64,000 nt of DNA from Streptomyces cinnamoneus (GCF_002939475.1 NZ_PKFQ01000001.1:4027001-4091000); one strand, 5' to 3'; positions 7,637-15,192 are shown, numbered from the stretch's first letter. Made by a program: numbers and translations. Notes: generated by a model not told the origin, from the sequence alone.

Positions 7637-7999
7637 ATGGAGCTCGAACAGGCACTGCACACCGCGCGGGCGCTCATCCTCGCCGACCTGGCCGCCGGGG
7701 ACGTCGCGGAGGCGGACGTCGTCTCGCTCGTCGAGGACGCGGTCGCCCACCGCAGATGGTGGGTCGAGCAGTGGCCGGAGGGCATGGCGTTCCTGCCGGG
7801 CCTCGTCGCCCAGGACGTCCAGGACGCGCTGCTCGAACGGTACGGTCGCTGGCCGCTGTGCCCGGTCTGCACGGGGAACGGCGAGCTGCACGCCCTGGAG
7901 GTCGAACCGGAGCTGGGCGCCGACCCGCACTGGGCCTGCGCGAAGCAGGCGGTCCTGGTGGCGCGCGTCGGCTCGCTGGGCACGGTGCCGCGTCGGTGA
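7637..7999 (+). CDS. conserved small actinobacterial protein with C-P-V-C motif
   Basis: A 120-aa soluble protein I cannot name. The N-terminal half is acidic and helical; the middle has W-P-L-C-P-V-C-T-G-N-G and a later W-A-C-A-K, so three Cys and nearby His could form a metal site. The ATG at 7637 is taken as start; another ATG nine bases earlier is possible and neither has a clear ribosome-binding site. Its TGA overlaps the GTG of the DUF4031 gene (GTGA), which suggests translational coupling and a shared job. It is transcribed divergently from the mur regulator. Confidence 0.7.
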   Translation: MELEQALHTARALILADLAAGDVAEADVVSLVEDAVAHRRWWVEQWPEGMAFLPGLVAQDVQDALLERYGRWPLCPVCTGNGELHALEVEPELGADPHWACAKQAVLVARVGSLGTVPRR

Positions 8000-8289
8000 C
8001 CCTCTACATCGACCCGCCCCACTGGCCGGGCCACGGCCGTTTCTGGTCGCACCTGATCAGTGACGCGTCGCTCGACGAACTCCACGCGTTCGCGGGACGC
8101 CTGGGCCTGCCGGAGCGGGCCTTCGACGGCGACCACTACGACGTGGCGTCGGCGTCCTACGCGGACGCGGTGGCCTTGGGCGCGGTCGAGGTGGGCAGCA
8201 AGGACGTCGTGCGGCTGCTGACCGCGGCGGGCCTGCGCCGCCGCAAGCGGGGGCGGCGGAACCCCGCCGCGCCCCGCCAGGGTGGTTGA
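7996..8289 (+). CDS. DUF4031 domain protein
   Basis: A 97-aa protein beginning V-T-L-Y-I-D-P-P-H-W-P-G-H-G, the hallmark of DUF4031, with a second conserved block F-D-G-D-H-Y-D-V. The conserved His/Asp residues resemble a metal- or nucleotide-binding pocket, but the function of the family is not known to me. The GTG at 7996 overlaps the preceding stop codon, so its translation is probably coupled to the C-P-V-C protein. The C-terminus is basic (R-R-R-K-R-G-R-R). It ends ten bases before the convergent MFS gene. Confidence 0.75.
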   Translation: MTLYIDPPHWPGHGRFWSHLISDASLDELHAFAGRLGLPERAFDGDHYDVASASYADAVALGAVEVGSKDVVRLLTAAGLRRRKRGRRNPAAPRQGG

Positions 8290-8298
8290 CCGGGCGGC

Positions 8299-9540
8299 TC
8301 AGCCCACCTGCGAGGGCGTCCGCACCGCGGCCCCGGCCGACCCGGCCACCACGCGGGAGGGCCCCCGGTGGAGCCGCGAGGCGACCGCCGTCGTGCCCAC
8401 CGCCAGCGCCGCGAGCAGCGCGCCCAGCCACGCCACGGCGGGGTAGCCCCAGCCGGCGGCGATGACCAGGCCGCCCAGCCACGGGCCGATGGTGTTGCCG
8501 ATGTTGAAGGCGGCCGTGGTCGTGGCCCCGGCCAGGGTCGGGGCGGCGTTGGCGAGGTTGAACATCCGCGCGTTGAGCGCCGGGGCCGTCATGAAGGCCG
8601 CGACGCCCAGCAGCAGCGCCAGCCCCACGGCGACGACCGCCATGTCCGCCGTCAGCGCCAGCGCCGCCAGCACGACGGCCGAGGCGCCGATGCCGCCGTA
8701 CATCGTCCCGAACAGGTGGGCGTCCGCGACGCGTCCGCCGATGGTCGCACCGATCAGCGCGCCCACGCCGAAGAGGGCGAGCACGGTCGGCACCCAGCTC
8801 TCCTTCAGGCCGGCGGTCTCGGTCAGCAGCGGGGCGAGGTAGGAGAAGAGGCAGAAGACGGCGGCGGCGTTCAGCGCGGTGGTGACCAGGGCGAGCCACA
8901 CCTGGCGGTCGCGGTAGATGCGCAGCTCCGCGCGCAGGCGCGGCGCGTCCTCGCCCGTCGTCGGCTTGGTGGCCGGCACGAGCGCCAGGACACCGGCCAG
9001 ACCCACCGCCGACAGCGCGGCCACGGCCCAGAAGGCGGCGCGCCAGCCCGCGTGCTGGCCCAGGAGCGCACCGGCCGGCACGCCCGCGATGTTGGCGATC
9101 GACAGCCCGCCGATCATGATCGCCATGGCGCGCGCCCGGGCGTCCACGGGCACCAGCGACACGGCCACCGCCGCGCCCACGGCCCAGAACCCGGCGCACG
9201 CCAGTGCGCTCACCACCCGCGAGGCGAACAGCACCCCGTACGTGGGCGCGAGCGCCCCGGCCACCTGGCCCAGCCCGAAGACGGCGAGCAGGACGACCAG
9301 CGTCGTGCGGCGCGGCAGCCGCAGCGTCGCGGCGGCCAGCAGGGGCGCCCCCACCACCATGCCGATCGCGAAGGCGGACACCAGCAGGCCCGCTTGGGGA
9401 ATGGAGACGCCCATGTCGCGGGCGATGGGCTGGAGCAGCCCGGACAGCATGAACTCGCTGGTTCCGAGGGCGAAGACGGAGAGGCCGAGAACGTGGACGG
9501 CGACGGGCATGGACGTACGGGTCGTGCTGGCGTTCGGCAT
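8299..9540 (-). CDS. MFS drug-efflux transporter, Cml/Cmx-like (DHA1)
   Basis: About 413 aa with 12 predicted membrane helices. The start of helix 1 (F-A-L-G-T-S-E-F-M-L-S-G-L) and the later L-L-V-S-A-F-A-I-G-M-V-V-G-A-P are typical of the chloramphenicol-resistance exporters of actinomycetes (CmlR/Cmx) and of the wider AraJ/YdhP-like proton antiporters. The substrate cannot be told from sequence. The start is uncertain: ATG at 9540 is given, with 9510 and 9561 as alternatives, and none has a strong Shine-Dalgarno. It follows the HD-hydrolase gene by 29 bases in the same direction and may be co-transcribed with it. Confidence 0.8.
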   Translation of the reverse strand: MPNASTTRTSMPVAVHVLGLSVFALGTSEFMLSGLLQPIARDMGVSIPQAGLLVSAFAIGMVVGAPLLAAATLRLPRRTTLVVLLAVFGLGQVAGALAPTYGVLFASRVVSALACAGFWAVGAAVAVSLVPVDARARAMAIMIGGLSIANIAGVPAGALLGQHAGWRAAFWAVAALSAVGLAGVLALVPATKPTTGEDAPRLRAELRIYRDRQVWLALVTTALNAAAVFCLFSYLAPLLTETAGLKESWVPTVLALFGVGALIGATIGGRVADAHLFGTMYGGIGASAVVLAALALTADMAVVAVGLALLLGVAAFMTAPALNARMFNLANAAPTLAGATTTAAFNIGNTIGPWLGGLVIAAGWGYPAVAWLGALLAALAVGTTAVASRLHRGPSRVVAGSAGAAVRTPSQVG

Positions 9541-9569
9541 ATCAGGTGCCAGCGCGATCATGTACGCGA

Positions 9570-10259
9570 CTATTCCCGCGGCTCCCCGACCGTCGCCGCG
9601 GTGAGCAACTCCAGCTCCGTGGTGAGGTTGCGGCGCGCCAGGAGCTCCCAGCGGTCGTGGCCCAGCGGCGTCCGGTACAGGCGCGGGAGGGCCAGCAGGC
9701 GGCGCAGGACGTCGGCGCGGCCCTCACGGAAGGCGGCGTCGGGGACGAAGCCGTACTCCTCGCGGACCGCCGCCGCGTAGGCCGCGTACTCCTCGGGCGC
9801 TCCGCCGAGCACGGCCAGGTCGGCGTCGCACAGGGTCTCGCCGTCGCGGTCGCCCGGGGCGGGGTCGTGGCTGACGGTGAGCCGCACCAGGCGGGTGACC
9901 TCGGCGGTGCGGGCGGGGTCGACGCCCAGTTCGGACAGGGCGCGCTCGGCGAGGTGGGCGCTGCGCTCCTCGTTCTCCGAGCGGTCGGGGCGGTAGACGG
10001 CGTCGTGGAACCAGGCGGCGAGGCGGACGGTGTCGATGTCGTCGGCGTGGGCGGCCAGCGCGTCGAGGTGGTGCAGGACGGCGGCGAGGTGGTCGAGCGT
10101 GTGGTAGCGGCGCTGGGGTTCCGACCAGCGCGCGAGGAGGTCGTCGGCGTACGGGCCGGAGTCCGGCTCGGGCGTGGTGCGCACGCGCCGGACGGTCTCC
10201 CGCCACCGCGCGTGAAGGGCCTCGTGCCGGGGGTGCTGGGGCTCGGGCGTGGCTGCCAT
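9570..10259 (-). CDS. HD-domain metal-dependent phosphohydrolase
   Basis: A 229-aa HD-superfamily protein. R-R-Y-H-T-L-D-H-L near residue 52 supplies the first His, and A-A-W-F-H-D-A-V-Y near residue 82 is the HD dyad; a later Cys-Asp-Ala-Asp-Leu supplies the last ligand. These residues bind divalent metal and hydrolyse phosphoester bonds, usually of nucleotides. The substrate is unknown. The ATG at 10259 is clear and encodes M-A-A-T-P-E-P. It is the last backbone gene before the accessory island that begins about 80 bases upstream. Confidence 0.85.
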   Translation of the reverse strand: MAATPEPQHPRHEALHARWRETVRRVRTTPEPDSGPYADDLLARWSEPQRRYHTLDHLAAVLHHLDALAAHADDIDTVRLAAWFHDAVYRPDRSENEERSAHLAERALSELGVDPARTAEVTRLVRLTVSHDPAPGDRDGETLCDADLAVLGGAPEEYAAYAAAVREEYGFVPDAAFREGRADVLRRLLALPRLYRTPLGHDRWELLARRNLTTELELLTAATVGEPRE

Positions 10260-10428
10260 GCGTCCAATTGTGGAGTACGGCTTCGTGTTGGGGTTGGGGG
10301 TGTGGCAGGCCGCCTATATATCTAGACCAATTCTTGAGGTCTCTGTGTCAAGACTCATCGAGAGAACTCCTGGGCGGACGGCCTGTCCGAATGGTGGGGC
10401 AGGCCGCCCGCCTCAGGGGGCTGGAGGC

Positions 10429-11103
10429 TCAGGCGCCGGGCACCAGGGCGCGGACCAGGAGAGTGCCGGTCTTCCAGCCCTCCGGCGGAGGGATCTCGTT
10501 CGCCAGGGCGTGGCGGAACCCGTGCTCCTTCAGGAGGCCGGTCCACATGTCGGTGGTGTAGTCCCAGCGCTTGACCACGAGGGGGTTCGGGTCGTCGGCC
10601 TGATTGATGTACGACGCCTGGCAGCCGTAGCAGCCTTCGACCGGGGGCCGCTGGGAGAACGCGAGCACTCCGCCGGGCTTGAGGACCTGGCGAACGGCGG
10701 GGAGCATCTGGCGCGGGTCGGTGAACCAGACGGCGCCGAAGACGGAGTACACGGCGTCGAAGCGCTCGGCGGTCTCGCCCATGAAGTCGAGCGCGCCGCG
10801 CTGGTGCAGCTCCAGGCCGGGCAGGTCGCCCCAGCGCTCGCGGGCGGCCTTGAGCTGGACGGGGGAGACGTCGACGCCGACGGCACGGTGTCCGAGGGTG
10901 GCCGCATGGGCGAGGTTCCCCCCTGCGCCGCACCCCAGCTCCAGGAGTGCTGCCTTCTCGGCCTCTCCCAGTACGTCGATGCCGGGGCCGTGGTCGGGGT
11001 ACTGGGTCCAGTTGAACCAGGTGGTCTCACCCTTGGCGTTCTTCTCCCGCCGGCCGCCGGGCTTCCTGCGGGCGTAGGTGTCCCATGCGGTGGTGTCGGT
11101 CAC
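10429..11103 (-). CDS. SAM-dependent class I methyltransferase
   Basis: A 224-aa protein with motif I L-L-E-L-G-C-G-A-G-G-N near residue 55, motif II V-G-V-D-V-S-P at about 76, and a motif IV/V region (F-D-A-V-Y-S-V-F-G-A-V-W-F-T-D-P). A GAGGAG Shine-Dalgarno sits six bases before the GTG at 11103, so this start is preferred over one 18 bases upstream. It is the promoter-distal gene of a minus-strand accessory run and follows the Cys/His-tailed gene by 76 bases. The substrate is unknown; a peptide or small-molecule target encoded in the island is possible but is speculation. Confidence 0.85.
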   Translation of the reverse strand: MTDTTAWDTYARRKPGGRREKNAKGETTWFNWTQYPDHGPGIDVLGEAEKAALLELGCGAGGNLAHAATLGHRAVGVDVSPVQLKAARERWGDLPGLELHQRGALDFMGETAERFDAVYSVFGAVWFTDPRQMLPAVRQVLKPGGVLAFSQRPPVEGCYGCQASYINQADDPNPLVVKRWDYTTDMWTGLLKEHGFRHALANEIPPPEGWKTGTLLVRALVPGA

Positions 11104-11179
11104 GCGCTTCTCCTCGTGCACTCAGAAGGGGTGCCAGCCGCACCAGAAGGTACGGCTGACCAAGGGGTGTATGCCGGGC

Positions 11180-11656
11180 TCAACCGGCGGCGGTGATGGC
11201 GTGCTTCGGGCTGTTGTGGCAGTTCGCGTGGCACTGCGAGCAGTCGGCGATGTCCAGCTCCGGCCAGAACTCCAGGTCGACCGCGTATCCCGCCGCCTGG
11301 ATGGCGTCCACGGTCCGGGCCCTCAGCCCCTTGCCGCCGCCGTGGTCCTCACGGTCCAGGAACCCGGGCTGGTGGTGGACGAACGTGCCGAACGTCTGCT
11401 GGCAGAAGTCGGCGTACGCCTTGGTGCGCAGGACGAACGCGTGCCAGAAGTCATCCACCAGCGGGGACGGGCTGAGCGGCTTCTCGCTGGTCGCGCTGGC
11501 GGCCACGAACGCCAGCATCTGACCGACGCCCCGGTGTGCCATGTCGGCGGTGATGTGGTCGTACTTCGCTCGCACGTCGGTGGCGATGGTCTTGCGCAGC
11601 TCAGCGCTGACCAGGGTTCCCGCGTCGATCGCGGGCCGTTCCTCAACGATGGTCAC
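11180..11656 (-). CDS. WHxF-motif protein (GRDP/DUF1399-like) with Cys/His-rich tail
   Basis: A 158-aa protein. The centre has L-V-D-D-F-W-H-A-F-V-L-R-T-K-A-Y and F-G-T-F-V-H-H-Q-P, the pattern seen in glycine-rich-domain (DUF1399-like) proteins. The last 21 residues hold D-C-S-Q-C-H-A-N-C-H-N-S-P-K-H: three Cys and three His close together, suggesting a metal site or a modified tail. GAGGAGG lies six bases before the GTG at 11656. It sits between a CxxC mini-protein and a methyltransferase in the accessory island. I cannot assign a function. Confidence 0.7.
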   Translation of the reverse strand: MTIVEERPAIDAGTLVSAELRKTIATDVRAKYDHITADMAHRGVGQMLAFVAASATSEKPLSPSPLVDDFWHAFVLRTKAYADFCQQTFGTFVHHQPGFLDREDHGGGKGLRARTVDAIQAAGYAVDLEFWPELDIADCSQCHANCHNSPKHAITAAG

Positions 11657-11717
11657 GTCTTACCTCCTCGGAAGGGTGGTGCTGGGACGTGAGCCCGCTC
11701 TGGTCCCGAGCGGGCGG

Positions 11718-11945
11718 CTAGGCAGGGCGCAGCGAACGGGCCGATACGGCTCGTGTCGCCTGGCGCTCAGGCGTGCAGCGGGGACACTCGCGCGGCGGGC
11801 AGCTCACTGGGTTCGCCAGGATGACGACGGGGCCGTCCCTCCGAACCGCTCGTGGCGGCCCGTACGTTCGCCCGCCGTCCCTGCTCACCCGCAGAGTCAT
11901 CAGCGCGGCGTCGTCGCCCGGCATCGGCTGCTCGCTGTTCGCCAT
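11718..11945 (-). CDS. 75-aa accessory protein with C-P-P-R-E-C-P-R-C motif
   Basis: A small protein starting M-A-N-S-E-Q-P-M-P. The middle reads as beta-strand (T-L-R-V-S-R-D-G-G-R-T-Y-G-P); the C-terminal half has C-P-P-R-E-C-P-R-C, three Cys that could bind zinc, then a basic tail. Proteins of this size and motif accompany XRE-DUF5753 regulators in actinomycetes as far as I recall. It lies 62 bases downstream of the XRE gene in the same direction. Function unknown; coding status supported by position, ATG start and codon bias. Confidence 0.6.
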   Translation of the reverse strand: MANSEQPMPGDDAALMTLRVSRDGGRTYGPPRAVRRDGPVVILANPVSCPPRECPRCTPERQATRAVSARSLRPA

Positions 11946-12007
11946 GCCGACACGCTAGGGACGCCGTCACGCGGACCCCAACAAGGTTCTACGGAGTTTC
12001 ACACCAG

Positions 12008-12874
12008 TTAGCCCAGAGCGTCCACAGCAGAGGTGATGAGGGCGCGTGCCTTCGCGCCGTATACGGCGAGGTCGGCGAACTCCCCGAACGCCTTCAGGTA
12101 CTGGGCTATCTCGGTGGGCGCAGTCACGTTCACCTGTGCAGTCAGCTTCACCTGTGCAGTCAGCAGTTCGACTTGTGCCATGTCCTCGTCGTACACGCTG
12201 AACGTCTCGATCATCCACATGCGCCGGGAGGCGGAGAAGGGGATGACCCCGAGAGAGACGGATGGGTAGGCCGTCACCGACAGCAGATAACCGAGCTGAC
12301 CCGCCATGGTTTCGGCGTCTCCGACCCGGTGGCGCAGGACTGATTCCTCCACCAGCAGCGCGAAGCGGTGGTTACCTTCACGGACCACGTGCGACCGGGC
12401 CAGCCGTGCCTCGACTGCTTCGGCGACATCGTTGGGCGTGCCGTGGAAATCCGTGATCGCGCTCATGAGGGCCGTGGCATAGGCGTGGGTCTGGAGCACG
12501 CCTGGAATGACGTTCGAGCAGTAGATACGGAACACCCGGGTGCGCTCGAAAAGGGGGATGAACGACTCCTGGAGCCTGCGCAACCCGGTGCGCTGAACCC
12601 GCCTCCACTCCACGTACATGGTGGCGGCGGAGCGAGAGGCGGCGATCAGATCCACGGCGACGTCATCCGCCCCGCAGGCAGCGCACCAGGCGCGAATATC
12701 GGCGTCGGACGGCGGCGTGACGGCGTTCTCCAGGCGCGACGCCTTGGAGGGGTACCAGCCGGCACGCCGGGCCACCTCCTTGGCGGTCAGCCCGGCGTCC
12801 CGGCGGATCTCCCGGAGACGGTCAGCAACGGCCTTCCGGGCTGCCTGAACACTGGATGAGGGTGGGGTGGGCAT
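12008..12874 (-). CDS. XRE-family regulator with DUF5753 (copy A)
   Basis: A 288-aa protein. The N-terminal helix-turn-helix (about residues 15-70, with L-T-A-K-E-V-A-R-R-A-G-W-Y-P-S-K-A-S-R) is followed by DUF5753 (about 95-285: Y-C-S-N-V-I-P-G-V-L-Q-T, then P-S-V-S-L-G-V-I-P). This family is annotated in public databases as Scr1-type TA-system antitoxin-like regulators. The partner gene, DUF6879, ends 15 bases upstream. Copy B at 25.9 kb has the same layout. Oddity: an 18-bp perfect tandem duplication encodes L-T-A-Q-V-K/N twice in the C-terminal part, next to a diverged third unit M-A-Q-V-E-L. Confidence 0.88.
   Translation of the reverse strand: MPTPPSSSVQAARKAVADRLREIRRDAGLTAKEVARRAGWYPSKASRLENAVTPPSDADIRAWCAACGADDVAVDLIAASRSAATMYVEWRRVQRTGLRRLQESFIPLFERTRVFRIYCSNVIPGVLQTHAYATALMSAITDFHGTPNDVAEAVEARLARSHVVREGNHRFALLVEESVLRHRVGDAETMAGQLGYLLSVTAYPSVSLGVIPFSASRRMWMIETFSVYDEDMAQVELLTAQVKLTAQVNVTAPTEIAQYLKAFGEFADLAVYGAKARALITSAVDALG
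12129..12164 (-). repeat. 18-bp perfect tandem duplication inside the XRE copy A gene
   Basis: The 18-base unit TTCACCTGTGCAGTCAGC occurs at 12129-12146 and again at 12147-12164. It adds six residues in frame. A diverged third unit follows at about 12168-12181. Copy B of the gene has only one unit. Confidence 0.9.
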
Positions 12875-12889
12875 CTCTGGGCGCGCCGA

Positions 12890-13411
12890 TTAGATCCGGT
12901 ACTCCTCGTGGGGCGTCGCCCGCTCCCACACGGCCTCAAAGGCGGTAGAACACAGCTTCGCCACCTCGGGCCGCTCGTCCAGTTCCGGCCCGGCGGAACC
13001 GCCATCGCCGGTGAAGTGGTTCCACATGATGACCTGCTCGTCGAACAGCCAGAAATCATTGCCGGGAAGAGCGAGATCCGACGCCTTGCGCCGGGGCAGC
13101 CAACGCACCAACTCCCCCGCCGCGACGTTCTGGTAGGTGCAGTCGTGTTCGTACCGGATGTAATCGCTCACCGGCTCCGAGACGACCCGTGCACGGCGGA
13201 ACACAACGCCGCGAGCCACGGCGTCGCGCACCATGGTGTGAAAGTCGTTCCACCACGTTCCCGGTTTGCTGGACGGCCGCCAACCGGCCCGCCAGGCTTC
13301 GAACTCGGCCGCTTCCTCGCCGATGCCGTACGAGTCGCGCATTTCGAGGTGCACGGCCGAATGCCTGGTGCTCGCCAGCAGGTCAGTGAACGCCAAGTCG
13401 GTCTGCGACAT
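12890..13411 (-). CDS. DUF6879 family protein (copy A)
   Basis: A 173-aa acidic, Trp-rich soluble protein. Conserved blocks are H-S-A-V-H-L-E-M-R-D-S-Y near the N-terminus, R-R-A-R-V-V-S-E-P-V-S-D-Y-I-R-Y-E-H, V-R-W-L-P-R-R, F-W-L-F-D-E, N-H-F-T-G-D-G, and the terminal E-R-A-T-P-H-E-E-Y. The ATG at 13411 has GGGAGG six bases upstream; a GTG directly before it is the alternative. It overlaps the 3' end of the small acidic gene by about 30 bases and is followed by the XRE gene after 15 bases, a tight three-gene unit. The family function is not known. Confidence 0.88.
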   Translation of the reverse strand: MSQTDLAFTDLLASTRHSAVHLEMRDSYGIGEEAAEFEAWRAGWRPSSKPGTWWNDFHTMVRDAVARGVVFRRARVVSEPVSDYIRYEHDCTYQNVAAGELVRWLPRRKASDLALPGNDFWLFDEQVIMWNHFTGDGGSAGPELDERPEVAKLCSTAFEAVWERATPHEEYRI

Positions 13412-13625
13412 CACAAGCCTCCCTGAGGGCGGGCACCATACGGATCGGCAGCCTCACCACCGCTTCGCTTTCCGGAATGGGCCCCGACTCCCGGCACTGA
13501 GCAAGCAGGGCTTCCCCGGCCTTCCAGCCCTGGACGACGATCTCCTGTGCCTCGTCGTCCACCCAAGCCGTGGGGCACTGGGTGCCGTTGGTGTTCGGGT
13601 CCTTCGCGATGAACAGTAGCGCCAT
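13383..13625 (-). CDS. small acidic cassette protein (copy A)
   Basis: An 80-aa protein, homologous by eye to the 88-aa protein at 25152: both share L-x-F ... P-N-T ... (C/S)-P-T-x-W-x-D, a hydrophobic strand plus Gln, E-x-L-x-x-C-x-E, I-P, and (V/I)-R-L-P-x-x-M in the same order. The ATG at 13625 begins M-A-L-L-F-I-A-K-D. It is first in the cassette and overlaps the DUF6879 start. No known domain; the conserved pairing suggests it works with DUF6879. Confidence 0.75.
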   Translation of the reverse strand: MALLFIAKDPNTNGTQCPTAWVDDEAQEIVVQGWKAGEALLAQCRESGPIPESEAVVRLPIRMVPALREACDVADRLGVH

Positions 13626-13690
13626 GACAGCCTCCGTCGGCCTGCCGGTTCTACGGGCGTCTACGAGGCTTGCTTCCCACACCGCTGCCG

Positions 13691-14260
13691 TCAAGGTTTG
13701 ACCTGTACCGGGTCGGCGTTGAGCTTCACGGCCACGAGGTCTCCGCGCTGCTCGCGAGTGGTCGTGAACCCGTACGGCGCGATCCCGGACGTGTGGCTGC
13801 CTATGTCCCGAAGCTCGGTCTTCGCCGACCGGACGAAGCCACTCGTGCTCTTGCTCTCCTGCTCGGCGAGAGCGGCGATCAAGGCGACGCCCGTGGGGTC
13901 GGAGGTGTCGACGAACCGCTCGGTGGCGGAGATCGAAGAGACGCCGTGCTCACGCAGCTCGGCTTCGCTGTTCAGCGCCTCGCGGGCGCCGCGTCGGGTC
14001 GGTCGCGACAGCTTGAAGACCACGACCACGTCACACTCGCCTGTGCGAACGGCCTCCCTGAGTGCGTCAGGGCCGGGGGCGGATGACATGGGGGTCATAG
14101 CCGCTGAGGCCCACGTCCTCGAAGCGCCCGACGTGCACCCAGCCAGGCTGTGATGCCACGAACGCCTCGCAGGACTTACGCTGTGCTATTGGACTAGACC
14201 TGTTTCGTCTTCGCGGCGCCGCGACTGACGGCCCTAAGAGATTGCACGCACGTTGTCCAA
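13691..14260 (-). pseudogene. decayed large serine integrase (catalytic domain remnant)
   Basis: Reading the minus strand from about 14260, several frames together give a large-serine-recombinase N-terminal domain. First comes V-R-A-I-S, a stop, then G-R-Q-S-R-R-R-E-D-E-T with the catalytic-Ser context. A shifted frame gives S-P-I-A-Q-R-K-S-C-E-A-F-V-A-S-Q and then F-E-D-V-G-L-S-G-Y-D. After another shift near 14100, an open frame encodes G-E-C-D-V-V-V-V-F-K-L-S-R and ends after S-G-I-A-P-Y-G-F plus a short tail. The zinc-ribbon and coiled-coil C-terminal regions are missing. It lies beside cutC and reads away from it, as the intact integrase at 21.2 kb does beside XPB. Confidence 0.8.
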
Positions 14261-14293
14261 GTTACGTGTGTTACTAGAGAGGAATGGTGTCAC

Positions 14294-14995
14294 GTGGGTA
14301 GCGATGCAATCTTGGAGGTGATCGCCCTCGGCGCGGAGGACGCGGTGGCGGCGCGGGCCGGAGGTGCGGACCGGCTCGAACTGGTCTGCGACATGGCCGC
14401 CAACGGCCTCACCCCGCCCCTGGAGACGTTCGTCGCCGTGCGGGACGCCGTCGACATCCCGGTGCGCGTGATGCTGCGTGCCTCGGACGGCTTCGCGGCC
14501 GGTGGCGCCGCGGCGCTCGAAGCACTGTGCGCGCGGGCGCGGGCCCTGCGGGCGGAGGGGGCGCGGGAGTTCGTCCTCGGCTTCCTGACCGACGACGGCC
14601 GCGCCGACCTCCCGGCGGTCGCGGCGCTGGCCGACGCGGTCGGGCCGGACGCGCGGTGGACGTTCCACCGCGCGATCGACCACGCGGCGGACCGCGACGC
14701 CCTGCGCAAGCAGCTCGCCGACCAGCCGGGCCTGGACACCTACCTGACCGCCGGCTCCGCCGCCGGCGTCGACGACGGCCTCCCGACGCTGCTCGCGGAG
14801 GCGGCGCGCGGGAACGAGCCGGGCTACGAGCCGCGGATCCTCGTCGGGGGCGGCCTGCAGCTCAAGCACGTGCCGGTCCTGCGGGCCGCGGGACTCACCG
14901 GCTTCCACATCGGCGGCGCGGCCCGCCCCCACGGGTGGGCCGCACCCGTGGCCGCTGACGCGGTGGCCGCCTGGCGGGCGGCGCTGGACGCGTAG
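14294..14995 (+). CDS. cutC: CutC family protein (PF03932)
   Basis: A 233-aa TIM-barrel protein with the CutC signatures L-E-V-I-A-L-G-A-E-D-A, A-G-G-A-D-R-L-E-L-V, A-N-G-L-T-P-P and the C-terminal G-F-H-I-G-G-A-A-R. CutC was linked to copper homeostasis in E. coli, but a role in sugar or cell-wall metabolism has been discussed; the biochemical role is unsettled. The GTG at 14294 has GAGAGGA nine bases upstream. The first seven codons (through ATC TTG) are unusually A/T-rich, then normal Streptomyces codon use begins, so the 5' end may come from the adjacent element. A terminator follows. Confidence 0.85.
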   Translation: MGSDAILEVIALGAEDAVAARAGGADRLELVCDMAANGLTPPLETFVAVRDAVDIPVRVMLRASDGFAAGGAAALEALCARARALRAEGAREFVLGFLTDDGRADLPAVAALADAVGPDARWTFHRAIDHAADRDALRKQLADQPGLDTYLTAGSAAGVDDGLPTLLAEAARGNEPGYEPRILVGGGLQLKHVPVLRAAGLTGFHIGGAARPHGWAAPVAADAVAAWRAALDA

Positions 14996-15038
14996 GGCGG
15001 CCACCGCCGGCGACGGCCTCGGCCGCGCGGCCCTCGCA

Positions 15039-15070
15039 GGGCCACCCCTGGCTACCGCCGGGGGTGGCCC
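15039..15070. terminator. bidirectional terminator between cutC and MFS gene
   Basis: A 10-bp perfect stem GGGCCACCCC (15039-15048) with GGGGTGGCCC (15061-15070) and a 12-base loop, in the 197-base gap between two convergent genes. Confidence 0.6.
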
Positions 15071-15192
15071 CGGGCGGGTCCCGTCGGCAATCGGCTGATC
15101 GGCCGTCGTCGTACGGGGCGGCCGCGTGGCCCCGTGGCGTGTGTCCCCCCGGACGGGCTGGGCCGTGCGGCCCCCGGGCTCCCTTCCCCCGG

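Noticed and set aside
10322..14200. CTAGACC direct repeat (10322-10328, 14194-14200) as attachment core of the cutC-side island
   Set aside because: The integrase remnant continues past 14200 to about 14260, so the right boundary must lie further right.
14188..14203. A DasR-type site (ATTGGACTAGACCTGT), with a weaker one near 10316-10331
   Set aside because: The sequence is inside the decayed integrase reading frame and differs at three positions from the consensus; the left one matches in one half only. Probably chance, though the nearby mur genes make it tempting.
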